From NCBI RefSeq assembly GCF_006740685.1, contig NZ_CP035425.1, forward strand, positions 1,403,687 to 1,467,686: a stretch of DNA of 64,000 nucleotides, read 5' to 3'. The number at the start of each line of letters is the position of its first letter. The stretch's first letter is position 1. The stretch comes from Candidatus Nitrosopumilus sp. SW. Lineage in GTDB: Archaea; Thermoproteota; Nitrososphaeria; Nitrososphaerales; Nitrosopumilaceae. A model generated the notes under the pieces. It saw only the letters and a list, made by a program, of their open reading frames with translations. It did not search any database and was not told the DNA's origin. This document shows, one piece after another, positions 12,820 through 21,573 of this stretch. A program made the translations under genes and the position numbers.

Positions 12820-13614
12820 ATGGTGGATGAGAAATTTCTTCAAATCGATGGAAATAAGATTCGTTATTTAGAATCTGGAAACTCTGATAAAACGTTAGTT
12901 CTTATTCATGGATTGGGGGCATCTGCTGAAAGGTGGGACAAAGTCATGCCTATTTTTGCAGAAGAATTTCGTGTTGTTATTCCTGATCTAATTGGATTTG
13001 GATATAGTGACAAACCTCTTGCTGATTATACTATAGATTTTTTCTCAGATTTTCTTAAACAGTTTCTAAAAACTGCAAATATTTCTAATACTTTTCTGAT
13101 TGGTTCTTCACTTGGGGGACAAATCTCTGCTGAATTTACTGCTGCAAACCCTGACACTGTCGAAAAACTTGTCTTGGTCTCACCCTCAGGAGTAATGAAA
13201 CAATCTACTCCTGCCCTTGATGCATACATTATGGCTGCATTATACCCTAATGAACAAAATGCCACAAATGCATTTGAACTAATGGAAGGTTCTGGTGAAA
13301 GTGTTGATCAAAGAATTGTTTCTAGTTTTATTGAACGAATGCAATTGCCAAATGCAAAACTTGCATTCATGTCTACAATACTTGGTTTGAAAAATGCAGA
13401 AATTATCACAAAAAAATTACCATCCATTTTAACTCAAACAATGCTAATTTGGGGTAGCGATGATCCTGTAATTCCAATTCACCACGCTGATGATTTTGTT
13501 TCGTCAATCAAAGACTGCCGTTTTGTTCGTATGGATGGATGCGGGCATACTCCTTACGTTCAAGATCCTCATACATTTTCTGAAAAGGTATTGGACTTTC
13601 TGGATGTCAATTAG
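12820..13614 (+). CDS. Alpha/beta hydrolase next to PHA genes
   Basis: The protein has 264 aa from the chosen ATG, or 281 from an ATG at 12769. The nucleophile elbow is GSSLGG, the oxyanion-loop motif is LIHGLGASAERWDKV, the acid lies in LIWGSDDPVIP and the histidine in GCGHTPYVQDP: a complete Ser-Asp-His triad. It resembles meta-cleavage-product hydrolases and esterases. Its position before the PHA genes suggests it hydrolyses PHA oligomers or a related thioester, but this is inference. I prefer 12820 because a TATA-like ACTTATCTA lies about 25 nt upstream of it and similarity begins there. Confidence 0.8.
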   Translation: MVDEKFLQIDGNKIRYLESGNSDKTLVLIHGLGASAERWDKVMPIFAEEFRVVIPDLIGFGYSDKPLADYTIDFFSDFLKQFLKTANISNTFLIGSSLGGQISAEFTAANPDTVEKLVLVSPSGVMKQSTPALDAYIMAALYPNEQNATNAFELMEGSGESVDQRIVSSFIERMQLPNAKLAFMSTILGLKNAEIITKKLPSILTQTMLIWGSDDPVIPIHHADDFVSSIKDCRFVRMDGCGHTPYVQDPHTFSEKVLDFLDVN

Positions 13615-13650
13615 GTGCACTTAAATACTTGCTAATTCCATTAGTTACCA

Positions 13651-14076
13651 ATGAATGGTAACGAAAACCAATATGATCCAACTACTATGTTTAAGGATTG
13701 GATCCAAAAAAGTGGACGTGCTCAAGCAGAATTTATGAAAAATTTTGGTGCTTTGATGACTAACCAAACTAGTAAAACATTCAACCCTCTTGACACTCTA
13801 AAAGAAGTTTCAGATAACACTAGACAAGCTCAATCAAACATGATGGAAAACATGTCTTCTATGCAAAACAAAAGCATGGATACAATGTTTAGCATTGGAC
13901 AAATGCTTCCATCTTTTATGAATTGGGGTGCATACAAAACTACCATTAGTAGTAACGGTAGAATTTCAATTCCGGAGGCAGAACGTAATGCCCTCGGATT
14001 AGGTGAAGGTGACTTGGTTCAAGTCATTGTTCTTCCAATAGCAAAAAAATCAAAAGCTAGGGAGGTGAAAAATTGA
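13651..14076 (+). CDS. Phasin-like protein fused to an AbrB/SpoVT-type DNA-binding tail
   Basis: The 141-aa protein has an N-terminal two-thirds (1-92) that is helical, Met/Gln/Asn-rich and amphipathic, as in phasins that coat PHA granules. The C-terminus (about 93-133; TISSNGRISIPEAERNALGL, then GEGDLVQVIVLPI) is a swapped-hairpin AbrB/MazE-type DNA-binding module. It may sense granules and bind DNA, as PhaR does in bacteria with a different domain. The ATG is leaderless-type behind TATA CTTAAATAC (13620s). It overlaps the next gene by 4 nt. Confidence 0.75.
   Translation: MNGNENQYDPTTMFKDWIQKSGRAQAEFMKNFGALMTNQTSKTFNPLDTLKEVSDNTRQAQSNMMENMSSMQNKSMDTMFSIGQMLPSFMNWGAYKTTISSNGRISIPEAERNALGLGEGDLVQVIVLPIAKKSKAREVKN
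14061..14068 (+). promoter_or_regulatory. Strong Shine-Dalgarno site setting a TTG start
   Basis: GGAGGTGA is fully complementary to the 16S tail TCACCTCC (2388-2395). It lies 4 nt before the TTG at 14073, supporting that start for the second phasin-like gene. The site is inside the coding end of the upstream gene. Confidence 0.75.
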
Positions 14077-14501
14077 GTAAGAACGAACAGATACAATCAA
14101 ATCCAAAAGATCTATTTTCTGTATATCAACAAAACGTAGATAAATTCTTCAACGGTATTAGAACATCAGTACCACAGTATCATCAAGCAATTACAAACGT
14201 ACAACAGGAATTCATACAAGCTTATGAAAACATTGCAGATTCAACCCTGACACTACAAAAAGAATTTGCAAAGAAAGCAGGTATTGCAGCAAACATTCCT
14301 GAGGCTACAATCAAAGTAATGCAAGATACAACAGAAGAAGTCGTAAAGGCTACATCAATTCAAAACCAAGTAACCCTTGCAACTATTGATGCAACACAAC
14401 AAAATATCAAAACCTTTAACGACAACGCAAAATCATTTGCTGAGTTAAACAGAAACATTCTACAATCTTGGATTTCTGCATTCACCACAAAGAACAACTA
14501 G
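14073..14501 (+). CDS. Phasin-like granule-associated protein
   Basis: The 142-aa, almost wholly helical protein lacks Cys and is rich in Gln/Asn/Thr. It has heptad-like stretches (about 20-135) such as FIQAYENIADSTLTLQKEF and SFAELNRNILQSWISAF. The composition, length and position two genes from phaC fit a phasin of the Phasin_2 type. It is translationally coupled to the AbrB-tailed protein: the TTG start overlaps its stop, with an ideal SD. It faces phaC tail to tail across a T-rich 37-nt gap. Confidence 0.7.
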   Translation: MSKNEQIQSNPKDLFSVYQQNVDKFFNGIRTSVPQYHQAITNVQQEFIQAYENIADSTLTLQKEFAKKAGIAANIPEATIKVMQDTTEEVVKATSIQNQVTLATIDATQQNIKTFNDNAKSFAELNRNILQSWISAFTTKNN

Positions 14502-14538
14502 TGGAGAATCAAATTTTTTAATTTTTTTCTTTTTTATT

Positions 14539-15603
14539 TTATGATCTTTCAGCTAACCATTGTCCTAATTCAGGTAACACTTTCTTTTGGGATAATGAGC
14601 TGGCAATCATGCCTACATGTCCTGTAGGGTACATTCTCAATGTTTTATCTTCACTACCTACTGCATAGTGAAGAGGCATGCTGCATTCTGGTGAAACTAA
14701 ATGGTCTCCAACTGCAACTTGTGTGAAAATTGGCATGTCTATCTTTTTCAAATCTACTAGTTGACCTTCTATGTGCATTTTATTTTGAATAAGTAAATTT
14801 TTCTGATAGATGTCCTTAATCCACTGTCTAAACAATTCTCCTGGAATTGGTGGTGTGTCTCCTAACCATTTTTCCACTCTGAGGAAACTATCTACAAATT
14901 TTTTATTTTCAATGTTTTTGAAGAAATTGACATATTTTTCAATGCCTTGCTCAAATGGTTTAAGAACTGAAAAACAATAGTACATGAATTCTGGAGGCAT
15001 ATTTCCAATAATTTCTACCATTTTATCTACGTCCATATGCTTTGCCAAGTTACTGATCACTGTGGTATCTCTCCAACCATCAATCACCGGCGCAGTTGCT
15101 ATGTAGTTTTTAACACTTTCCGGATGCAATGATGCATATGCTGTAGCAATTGTTGCTCCTGTACAATATCCTTGTAATGAAATTTTTTCAGTAGATGATT
15201 CATTTTTTATATATTCTACATATGTGTCCAAATACCCATTTACATAATCATCAAAATCAAGATACTTGTCCATACTAGTTGGTGTTCCCCAATCAAGCAT
15301 ATACACATCAAATCCTTGTTGAAGTAGATTTCTCACCCAGCTTTTTTCAGGTTGTATATCTAAAATATGAAATCTGTTAATCAATGCGTATGAAATCAAT
15401 AATGGTGTCTTGTGTTGTTTTTCCACAATTGGTTTGTAATGTAACAGACGTGTTTTATCCATTTGTTGTACTATATCGTGTGGAGTAACCTCTAAACTGA
15501 TTTCATCTGGAGCAGATACTAACTTTGGGGCATCAATTACATTTTTACTAAATTTTAAAATCTCTTCAATGATTTTTGGATCTACTCTTGACTCACTTTG
15601 CAT
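14539..15603 (-). CDS. phaC: Class III poly(3-hydroxyalkanoate) synthase catalytic subunit
   Basis: The 354-aa enzyme polymerises 3-hydroxyacyl-CoA into storage polyester together with PhaE. The lipase-like box GYCTGA has catalytic Cys147; D300 (VGDHLVSPE) and H329 (PTGHVGMI) complete the triad. Length is that of class III PhaC, about 350-360. It overlaps phaE, the upstream gene in the same operon, by 11 nt. The opposite-strand phasin genes end 37 nt away, making one PHA locus. Carbon storage as PHA is known in several Nitrososphaerota. Confidence 0.95.
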   Translation of the reverse strand: MQSESRVDPKIIEEILKFSKNVIDAPKLVSAPDEISLEVTPHDIVQQMDKTRLLHYKPIVEKQHKTPLLISYALINRFHILDIQPEKSWVRNLLQQGFDVYMLDWGTPTSMDKYLDFDDYVNGYLDTYVEYIKNESSTEKISLQGYCTGATIATAYASLHPESVKNYIATAPVIDGWRDTTVISNLAKHMDVDKMVEIIGNMPPEFMYYCFSVLKPFEQGIEKYVNFFKNIENKKFVDSFLRVEKWLGDTPPIPGELFRQWIKDIYQKNLLIQNKMHIEGQLVDLKKIDMPIFTQVAVGDHLVSPECSMPLHYAVGSEDKTLRMYPTGHVGMIASSLSQKKVLPELGQWLAERS

Positions 15604-16177
15604 TTTTTTTCATCTCCCTTTTCTTTAATTCTAATTCTAGTTTTGCAACTCTTTTTTTCAATGAATGTATCTCTTTATACACTTCATCAATCTCTTCTTT
15701 ACTTGGTAGGTTTACTGATTGTAATATTACATTTGTAATGTTATTCCAATGTTTTGTCAACTCTAATTCTTTTGAAACTAGTTTTCCATAATTATCTCCA
15801 AATTTCCCTGAATCAAATAACTCTGTAAAATCATTATCAAATATATCAATCCAAATTCTTTTGACTGCTTCTATTTGTTCTACATCTTGAGGAATTTCTG
15901 GTGCTTTTAGATTGACTTTTTTCTGTGCATCTGTCCATGTGTCTGCAAGTTGTTTATAGTATTCTGTTAGATGTTTGTTAAATTCCATCAAATCTTCATT
16001 AATCTCAATTAGTTCTGTTGAAATTTTCTTTGAGTTGGCTGCAAATGCTCTCATTGGACCAATTGATGCTAGCGCTTGTGGTTTACTTGACATTAAATGT
16101 ACAATATCTGTCCAGAATAGCGAAAGGTGCTTGTAATAATCGGTAATGTCTTTAGTTGACTCTGACTGCATAGACAC
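15593..16177 (-). CDS. phaE: Class III PHA synthase subunit PhaE
   Basis: The 194-aa, mostly helical protein has conserved W/Y-rich segments (SLFWTDIVHLMSSKPQA, QLADTWTDAQKK) and a C-terminal coiled coil with a Lys/Glu-rich tail (about 150-194). PhaE is the non-catalytic partner needed for class III PhaC activity. The overlap with phaC implies coupled translation. It is shorter than euryarchaeal or cyanobacterial PhaE (about 330 aa), as seen in thaumarchaeal versions. The first residues allow M1 or M3 as start. Confidence 0.88.
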   Translation of the reverse strand: MSMQSESTKDITDYYKHLSLFWTDIVHLMSSKPQALASIGPMRAFAANSKKISTELIEINEDLMEFNKHLTEYYKQLADTWTDAQKKVNLKAPEIPQDVEQIEAVKRIWIDIFDNDFTELFDSGKFGDNYGKLVSKELELTKHWNNITNVILQSVNLPSKEEIDEVYKEIHSLKKRVAKLELELKKREMKKNAK

Positions 16178-16224
16178 CTATTGAAACAGATCGCAATAAA
16201 TAGTTCGCTTGTATAATTAGACAA

Positions 16225-16617
16225 ATGGAAAACATCGAAGAACTTGAGAAACTTTGTCAAAAAATAACAAAATTGGATCCTAAGATGCGTTCTGCTAGGC
16301 TCATCAACAGCAGAGGCCATTTGATGGCTGGTGGGATGAAGGAAGGATTACTTTCACTTGAGGCTCAAAAACAAGACGAAATGATGTTTATGGAATTGGC
16401 ATTACGTGTTCGAATGAGGCATGAATTTGATAAAGAATTTGGTGTTGTTCATTTTTCAATGTCCTATCGTGATAAAGTAATTGTCATGAGTTTTCCATTG
16501 TCTGGTGATGATGTGTTGTTGGTTTCCTGCGAAAAAGAAATTAATTTTGGAAAAATACCCTTTAAAATTCTCAAATTGATTGAGCCCCTAAAAAATTCGC
16601 CTACTAAGACATTCTAA
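16225..16617 (+). CDS. DUF6659-like small protein, paralogue of 11339 gene
   Basis: The 130-aa protein shares the family core 'kmRSARLINSRGHLMAGGMKEGL', then 'RVRMRHEFDKEFGVVHFSMSYRDKVIVMSFPL' and 'DDVLLVSCE'. It corresponds closely in layout to the 11339 gene (GGFKEGL, ...RKEYDESLGPINYLAARRDKAVLVSFP). It is divergent from phaE with a 47-nt promoter region. Role unknown. Confidence 0.6.
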   Translation: MENIEELEKLCQKITKLDPKMRSARLINSRGHLMAGGMKEGLLSLEAQKQDEMMFMELALRVRMRHEFDKEFGVVHFSMSYRDKVIVMSFPLSGDDVLLVSCEKEINFGKIPFKILKLIEPLKNSPTKTF

Positions 16618-16653
16618 ACATAACAACTTAATTCTACTCTTTATGATTTTTCT

Positions 16654-17061
16654 ATGTTGTCTCAAGACGTTGATTGGGTAGAAATTGAATCTCTTGTAAA
16701 AAAACTCTCAAAGAAAATCCTAAAACTACCTAGAACTTTTTCAAGTATTACTACACTTAGTAGGGGTGGATTAGTTCCTGCACGTTTAGTTGCAGATCAG
16801 CTGGGAATAAAGAGGATTTTTGTAGATAAAAAGAAAATATCTTCTGATTCTTTATTCGTTGATGATATTTTTGATAGCGGTGATACCTTTGATGAAATTA
16901 TCAAACGAGTTGATGTCCCTTCAAAATTTGTTTATGCTACATTATTTGCAAGACGTGGAAAAAAATACCCTAGGCAATTACTCTATGGTAAAAAGACAAA
17001 CAATAGTGCATATGTTGTATTTCCTTGGGATAAATTAGAGTTTGAACGTTCTCAGAAATGA
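16654..17061 (+). CDS. Purine-type phosphoribosyltransferase
   Basis: The 135-aa protein has the PRPP-binding signature FVDDIFDSGDTFDE (residues 68-81) and the upstream flexible-loop/PPi site TLSRGGLVPARLVADQLG. The size and single domain resemble Gpt-type (xanthine/guanine) enzymes or the archaeal Hpt-like group. The specific base cannot be told. The stop codon directly abuts the stop of the convergent tfb gene. Confidence 0.85.
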   Translation: MLSQDVDWVEIESLVKKLSKKILKLPRTFSSITTLSRGGLVPARLVADQLGIKRIFVDKKKISSDSLFVDDIFDSGDTFDEIIKRVDVPSKFVYATLFARRGKKYPRQLLYGKKTNNSAYVVFPWDKLEFERSQK

Positions 17062-17976
17062 TTATTCATCATTAATCATTTTTCTTAATCCTGCACATCT
17101 GTTTCTAATGGTAACTTCTGTTACTCCAGATGCAATGGATATGTCTTTTTGAGATTTTACCTCTCCAGTACTGATGCATGCAAGATATAGTGCAGCAGCA
17201 GCTATTCCCATTGGATCTTTTCCTGCAACCACGCCCATTTTCTTTGCTTCATTAAGTATTGTAATTGCCTTACGTTTACTTTTTTCACTAAGTTCTGCAA
17301 TACTTGCAATTCTTGATACTCCTTTTACTGGATCAACTACTGGCATTTTTAATTCCAATTCTCTAAAAATTAATCTGTAACATCTTGCAACATCTTTTCT
17401 TCTAATGTTGATTCCTTTGGCAACATCATCTAATGTTCTTGGTGTTTCTGTATTTCTACAAGATGCATAAAGACATGCTGCTACTAATCCTTGAATTGAA
17501 CGACCTCTGACTAGTTTCTTTTCCATTGCTTTTCTGTAAATATAAGCTGCTTTTTCAATAACTGCATCAGTTAATGCTAGTTTGTCTTTTAGTTTGTCCA
17601 TTTCATTAAGTGCTTGTCTTAGGTTTCTATCTGCTGAAGAATGTGCTTGACTTCTACTGTCCCAAGTTCTTAATCTCTCAATTGAACTCTTGACACTTGC
17701 AGATAGTGGTTTTCCTGTTGAATCTTTGTTAGCTGCACCAATTACTGTGGATAATCCCATGTCATGCATTGTAAGTGATGTTCCTGCACCTGTTCTTGCT
17801 TTGTTACCTTCATCATTTGAAAAAGAACGCCATTCTGCACCTGTATCTGCAATTTTATCTGATACTACAAATCCACATTTTCCACAAAATAACTCACCAG
17901 TATTCTCATCGGTAATCATTTTTTTATCACCGCAAGCAGGACATTTTGAACCTGTAATCATTTGATTTCTAAGCAT
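17062..17976 (-). CDS. tfb: Transcription initiation factor TFB (canonical)
   Basis: The 304-aa protein recruits RNA polymerase to TBP-TATA. Its N-terminal zinc ribbon is intact (C12-x2-C15...C31-x2-C34). A B-reader/linker (GAEWRSF...GAGTSLTMHDMGLSTVIG) and two cyclin folds follow (about 105-195 and 205-295). The C-terminal HTH region TEVTIRNRCAGLRK is the BRE-contacting part. M6 is an alternative start. Compare the divergent second TFB at 24775-25686, whose first zinc knuckle is damaged. Confidence 0.96.
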   Translation of the reverse strand: MLRNQMITGSKCPACGDKKMITDENTGELFCGKCGFVVSDKIADTGAEWRSFSNDEGNKARTGAGTSLTMHDMGLSTVIGAANKDSTGKPLSASVKSSIERLRTWDSRSQAHSSADRNLRQALNEMDKLKDKLALTDAVIEKAAYIYRKAMEKKLVRGRSIQGLVAACLYASCRNTETPRTLDDVAKGINIRRKDVARCYRLIFRELELKMPVVDPVKGVSRIASIAELSEKSKRKAITILNEAKKMGVVAGKDPMGIAAAALYLACISTGEVKSQKDISIASGVTEVTIRNRCAGLRKMINDE

Positions 17977-18080
17977 AATGCATCAATTGCTACATTTGCC
18001 TTATTATCCATTTTACATAATTTCTACCGGTTATTTGTGTGTAGGTTGAGCTAACTAGTTTTTTCTTAAAATTTAGAACT

Positions 18081-19520
18081 TTAACTCAATAAACAATATG
18101 CGTATGACGGTGTGAATGATGGATACATTATACTAGTTTTATCTTCTACATGTTTCAAACCTATAGAATGACCTAACTCATGTGTCATGATCGTTTCAAC
18201 ACTGTCTACATCATACAATTGGAAACTTCCATCACAATTGTAATCTCCTAATGTAACTTCTACAACTCCTTTACCTAGATGCGCATGTCCTAAAACTCCG
18301 TCTCCTATGTTTCGAACTACCCATGTTATCCAAACATTTGCTTCATGTTTCAAATTTGTAATCTCAAACTTCATTTTTGCTTTTTGATTGTTTGTTGACA
18401 ATTCTTGTTCTTCCCAAAATGCAAATGAATTACTTAGTGTACTTACATGATCTAATGGCAATCCTGAAGGCTGTTCATTGATGTAAACTTTGTAGTAGAT
18501 GATGTATGTGTCATCAATAACCTCGTACGTAGGATCTGGGAAACTACTAGATGCTTTTTTTACCTCTTCTTCAAAATTCCATTTTACATAATCTCTAAGG
18601 AATTTTTTGATTACATCTTGACTAGGATTTGGATATTCAATGTATCTTTTTTCTTTTGTAATGTTATTTGAAATATCTCTGAGATATTTTGTAAATAAAT
18701 AAAATTCGTGATCTAACTCTTCTTGTGTTTTTTCTACTGTGTCCTCTATTTTGATTGTGATTAATCCATTTTCTATCATGTATTGTATTCCTTGCACAAA
18801 TGCTTCATCTTCAATTTGACCATCTGCCCACCATCCTGCATTATTTTTTATCCATTCTGGGATTTTTTCCTCAGTAGTATTTTGGGTCTCCACTGGTGGA
18901 ATTTCAATAATTTTATTATTTATCATATATAGTAATGCTGAAACAAATTCTGAGTCATCAATGTTGTCTGTTGACCACCATTTTGCTATTGGTTTTACCC
19001 AATCTGGTATTGATGAAATTGCCTGTTTCTCTAATTCTTTGGGTTTTTCTGTTGGTGTGTATGGGTATTTTGAAACTACCTTGTCTACAAATTCCTTGTA
19101 ATTCTGTATGACTGTACTGTTTGGTCTTTCTTTAAGGGCCTTTTCAAAATATGATGTTGCTTCTTGATATTCTCCCAAGTTTCCAAATCCCACTCCCATT
19201 CCAGCTAATGATATGACGTCATTTGGTCTGTGTTGTAAAACCGTGAAGAACTGCTCTAAAGATTTTCTGTGATCTCCCATATTGCTGTGTGCTATTCCTT
19301 TCATCTTTAACGTGGAGATGTTGTTTGGTGCGATTTCTAGTATGTCATCATAAATTGTTATGGCTTGATTATAATTCCCATTAGAAAAAAACTCCATTGC
19401 TTGATTAAACATTATCTCTGGTTCCTCACTTGTTTGAGCAAATGAAACTCCTGCAATACTTTGTGTACTGAGTATACTGATTACTAAAAGACAAGAAATT
19501 TTTTTAAAATAATTTGACAT
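18081..19520 (-). CDS. Secreted TPR protein with two Trp-rich repeats and a metzincin protease domain
   Basis: The protein has 479 aa. A signal peptide (1-29) precedes about three TPR units (30-150, e.g. FNQAMEFFSNGNYNQAITIY). Two Trp-rich modules follow (about 167-205, IPDWVKPIAKWW; and 216-255, IPEWIKNNAGWWADGQIEDE). The protease domain ends with HELGHSIGLKH (447-457), the metzincin HExxHxxGxxH zinc site, and the Met-turn SIMYPS. Secreted processing of cell-surface or environmental proteins is likely. The combination of TPR, Trp-rich modules and a matrixin-like domain is unusual. It is monocistronic. Confidence 0.85.
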   Translation of the reverse strand: MSNYFKKISCLLVISILSTQSIAGVSFAQTSEEPEIMFNQAMEFFSNGNYNQAITIYDDILEIAPNNISTLKMKGIAHSNMGDHRKSLEQFFTVLQHRPNDVISLAGMGVGFGNLGEYQEATSYFEKALKERPNSTVIQNYKEFVDKVVSKYPYTPTEKPKELEKQAISSIPDWVKPIAKWWSTDNIDDSEFVSALLYMINNKIIEIPPVETQNTTEEKIPEWIKNNAGWWADGQIEDEAFVQGIQYMIENGLITIKIEDTVEKTQEELDHEFYLFTKYLRDISNNITKEKRYIEYPNPSQDVIKKFLRDYVKWNFEEEVKKASSSFPDPTYEVIDDTYIIYYKVYINEQPSGLPLDHVSTLSNSFAFWEEQELSTNNQKAKMKFEITNLKHEANVWITWVVRNIGDGVLGHAHLGKGVVEVTLGDYNCDGSFQLYDVDSVETIMTHELGHSIGLKHVEDKTSIMYPSFTPSYAYCLLS

Positions 19521-19630
19521 GATTAGTGACTGTTTTGTGGTTTATTTCTATTTTCTACTGATTTGTATGTGTATAATCTTCAATTTTTTCTATACCTTAG
19601 AAAATCTTTAATTTATTCGATGTCTGCATT

Positions 19631-19978
19631 TTGATATTGGAAAAGGTTGGAGCAGGTAACATTATCTATGATCTTCGCAGGAAAATACAACAGGCACAAG
19701 CAGACTTGGAGCAATTAGGTGAACCTGTATCTAATATTCCTGAATTAATTGAGACTGCAAACCTCATACGATCTAATGAATACCTTCAGAAAGTAAACAT
19801 GAAACAAAACGAATTGCTTTCCGTTTATGAGCAATATTCTGAAGCCCTTGAAGAATTACTTTCTACGGTATTTGAAATTCAAAATGATCTCAAAGAAATC
19901 GTAAAAGAACAATCGTCATTACTTTCAAAACCAAAACGTACTTCTACAAAGCGAAAAACAAAAACTACAAAAAAATAG
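19631..19978 (+). CDS. Coiled-coil protein with basic tail
   Basis: The 115-aa protein has heptads over about 8-100 (RRKIQQAQADLEQLGE, SVYEQYSEALEELLSTVFEI) and a Lys/Thr-rich C-terminus (RTSTKRKTKTTKK) suited to nucleic-acid or acidic-protein contact. There is no ATG; TTG at 19631 or 19637 is the start. The stop abuts the stop of convergent birA. Function unknown. Confidence 0.6.
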   Translation: MILEKVGAGNIIYDLRRKIQQAQADLEQLGEPVSNIPELIETANLIRSNEYLQKVNMKQNELLSVYEQYSEALEELLSTVFEIQNDLKEIVKEQSSLLSKPKRTSTKRKTKTTKK

Positions 19979-20986
19979 TTATTTTGATACGTGAATAATA
20001 TCCCCTGCTATTACTCTGCTTACATTCTTGTTATTGGATACCACAAGGGCTCCATCATCATCAATCCTGATTGCTTTTCCTTCAATCTCACCATCAATTG
20101 TGTTTATTTTTACATCTTTTCCAATTGTTGATGATCTTTTAGTCCATTCTGAAATGATTTTTTTTGTTTGCTTTGAATCTAATAGTTTGTATATTTTCTC
20201 CAATTCTACCAAAAAGGATTGTACTAATTCAACGGGTCTAATTTTTGACTTGTGTTCATTTAATGAAGCCACTCCGTAAAAGTTTGGTGTTCCTTTGAGA
20301 TTTTTTTCAATATGCTTTACATCCACATCAAAATTAATTCCAACACCCAATACTAAATTCTCAATTTTGTTTGATTCTAATGATACGTCTACTAGCATAC
20401 CTGCCAGTTTTTTGCCTTTGATTGTAATGTCGTTTGGCCATTTTAACTCTGGAGTGATTTTGAATGTTTTTTCTAGTGCTATTGATAATGCTAATGCTGA
20501 TGCAATTGGAAATAATGTTGTCATAGTAATGTCAAATTTTGGATGTAAGATAACAGAAAACCATATTCCTCCTTTTGGTGAAACCCATTTTCTTCCAGAT
20601 CTTCCTCTTCCTCCAGTTTGTTTTTCTGCTACAATTATTGCGCCACTATTTTCAGAATTCTCTGCCATTTTTAGTGCCTGGGTTTGTGTGGAATCTGTTG
20701 AATCAAAGTAAAATGCCTTCTGTCCCATTATCTTTGTCTTCAACCCTGAAGTAATTTCCCAAGGGAGTAACACGTCAGAGTTTTTTGTTAGTTTGTATCC
20801 TAGTTTTTGTTTTGATTCCACCGTATATCCTAACTCTTGAATTTTTTTGATATGCTTCCATACTGCAACCCTGCTAATTCGTAATACATCACTCAAATCT
20901 TGTCCAGAAAGATATTCTGTATTGTGGGTTTGCAAAAATGTTAGAACTTTGGCTAACCCTGGATTGTCAAATGAATTATAAATCAA
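19979..20986 (-). CDS. birA: Biotin-protein ligase with N-terminal HTH, BirA type
   Basis: The 335-aa enzyme attaches biotin to acyl-CoA carboxylase, central to the 3HP/4HB cycle. A winged helix (about 10-62, LSGQDLSDVLRISRVAVWKH) suggests a bifunctional regulator as in E. coli BirA. The catalytic domain has GGRGRSGRKWVSPKGGIW (biotinyl-AMP loop) and LKWPNDI (key Lys), followed by a C-terminal SH3-like domain. The frame starts with TTG, since no ATG lies before the HTH. Confidence 0.93.
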   Translation of the reverse strand: MIYNSFDNPGLAKVLTFLQTHNTEYLSGQDLSDVLRISRVAVWKHIKKIQELGYTVESKQKLGYKLTKNSDVLLPWEITSGLKTKIMGQKAFYFDSTDSTQTQALKMAENSENSGAIIVAEKQTGGRGRSGRKWVSPKGGIWFSVILHPKFDITMTTLFPIASALALSIALEKTFKITPELKWPNDITIKGKKLAGMLVDVSLESNKIENLVLGVGINFDVDVKHIEKNLKGTPNFYGVASLNEHKSKIRPVELVQSFLVELEKIYKLLDSKQTKKIISEWTKRSSTIGKDVKINTIDGEIEGKAIRIDDDGALVVSNNKNVSRVIAGDIIHVSK

Positions 20987-21022
20987 TTATAGTCTGTTTT
21001 TGTTTCAAGTATAAAATTTACA

Positions 21023-21535
21023 CTAGAAACCAATGTCGATGTCAAAACCGCCATCGTCCATACCACCATCGTCCATACCACCATCGTCCATACCACCATC
21101 TGGCATACTTTCGGCTGGAACATAATCACCCATACTGGCACCAATCATACTAAACATCATACTAAACATCATGATGTCCATGACTCCAAAAAACATCATC
21201 ATTGGGAAAAATGATCTGTTATCGTCCATGAACCCTTGAAGCTTTTTCTTATCGCCACTTTGGTATAATGCTTGCATTTGATTCCATTTGTCTTTAATTT
21301 CATGTAATCTGTGGTCCAATTCGTTTGAACCTTTTTCAGTAACTTTTAACTCAATTTTTTTGCCTAGCCATCCTTTCTTTTCTTCTACTTTGATCAAGCA
21401 TTTCTCTTCTAATTTCTCTAAAATTGAATTAAGTTCTTCAGGTTTAATTTGAGTTGATCTCTGAATTTTGTCAAATTTTTTCTCGCCTCGCCTGATTGCT
21501 CCTAAAACTATGACATCTTTTGCCTCTTCTTCCAT
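21023..21535 (-). CDS. Winged-helix protein with Met-rich segment and GGMDD repeat tail
   Basis: The 170-aa protein has an N-terminal winged helix-turn-helix (about 5-75, FDKIQRSTQIKPEELNSILEKL) ending in a basic wing (KKGWLGKKIELKVTEKG). A helix and then a Met/Phe-rich hydrophobic stretch (about 108-135, FFPMMMFFGVMDIMMFSMMF) follow, possibly membrane-associated. The acidic tail is built of GGMDD repeats ending GGFDIDIGF. Together these suggest a DNA-binding regulator tethered to a membrane or protein partner. Target unknown. Confidence 0.65.
   Translation of the reverse strand: MEEEAKDVIVLGAIRRGEKKFDKIQRSTQIKPEELNSILEKLEEKCLIKVEEKKGWLGKKIELKVTEKGSNELDHRLHEIKDKWNQMQALYQSGDKKKLQGFMDDNRSFFPMMMFFGVMDIMMFSMMFSMIGASMGDYVPAESMPDGGMDDGGMDDGGMDDGGFDIDIGF
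21045..21105. repeat. 15-bp tandem repeat coding GGMDD
   Basis: Three to four near-identical 15-bp units (core CCACCATCGTCCATA on the plus strand) encode the five-residue repeat of the upstream-listed protein. Near-perfect DNA identity implies recent expansion or slippage; copy number may vary between strains. Confidence 0.8.
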
Positions 21536-21573
21536 GCTTCACCTAAAACATATTTCATTAAAATATTCTCTGT

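Noticed and set aside
21017-21026. TTTACACTAG, a match to the TTRNCACTAG operator
   Set aside because: It overlaps a stop codon between genes, has no second copy, and no gene starts downstream on that strand.
21045-21105. Short regular repeat as a CRISPR array
   Set aside because: The units are contiguous with no spacers and stay in frame as GGMDD codons.
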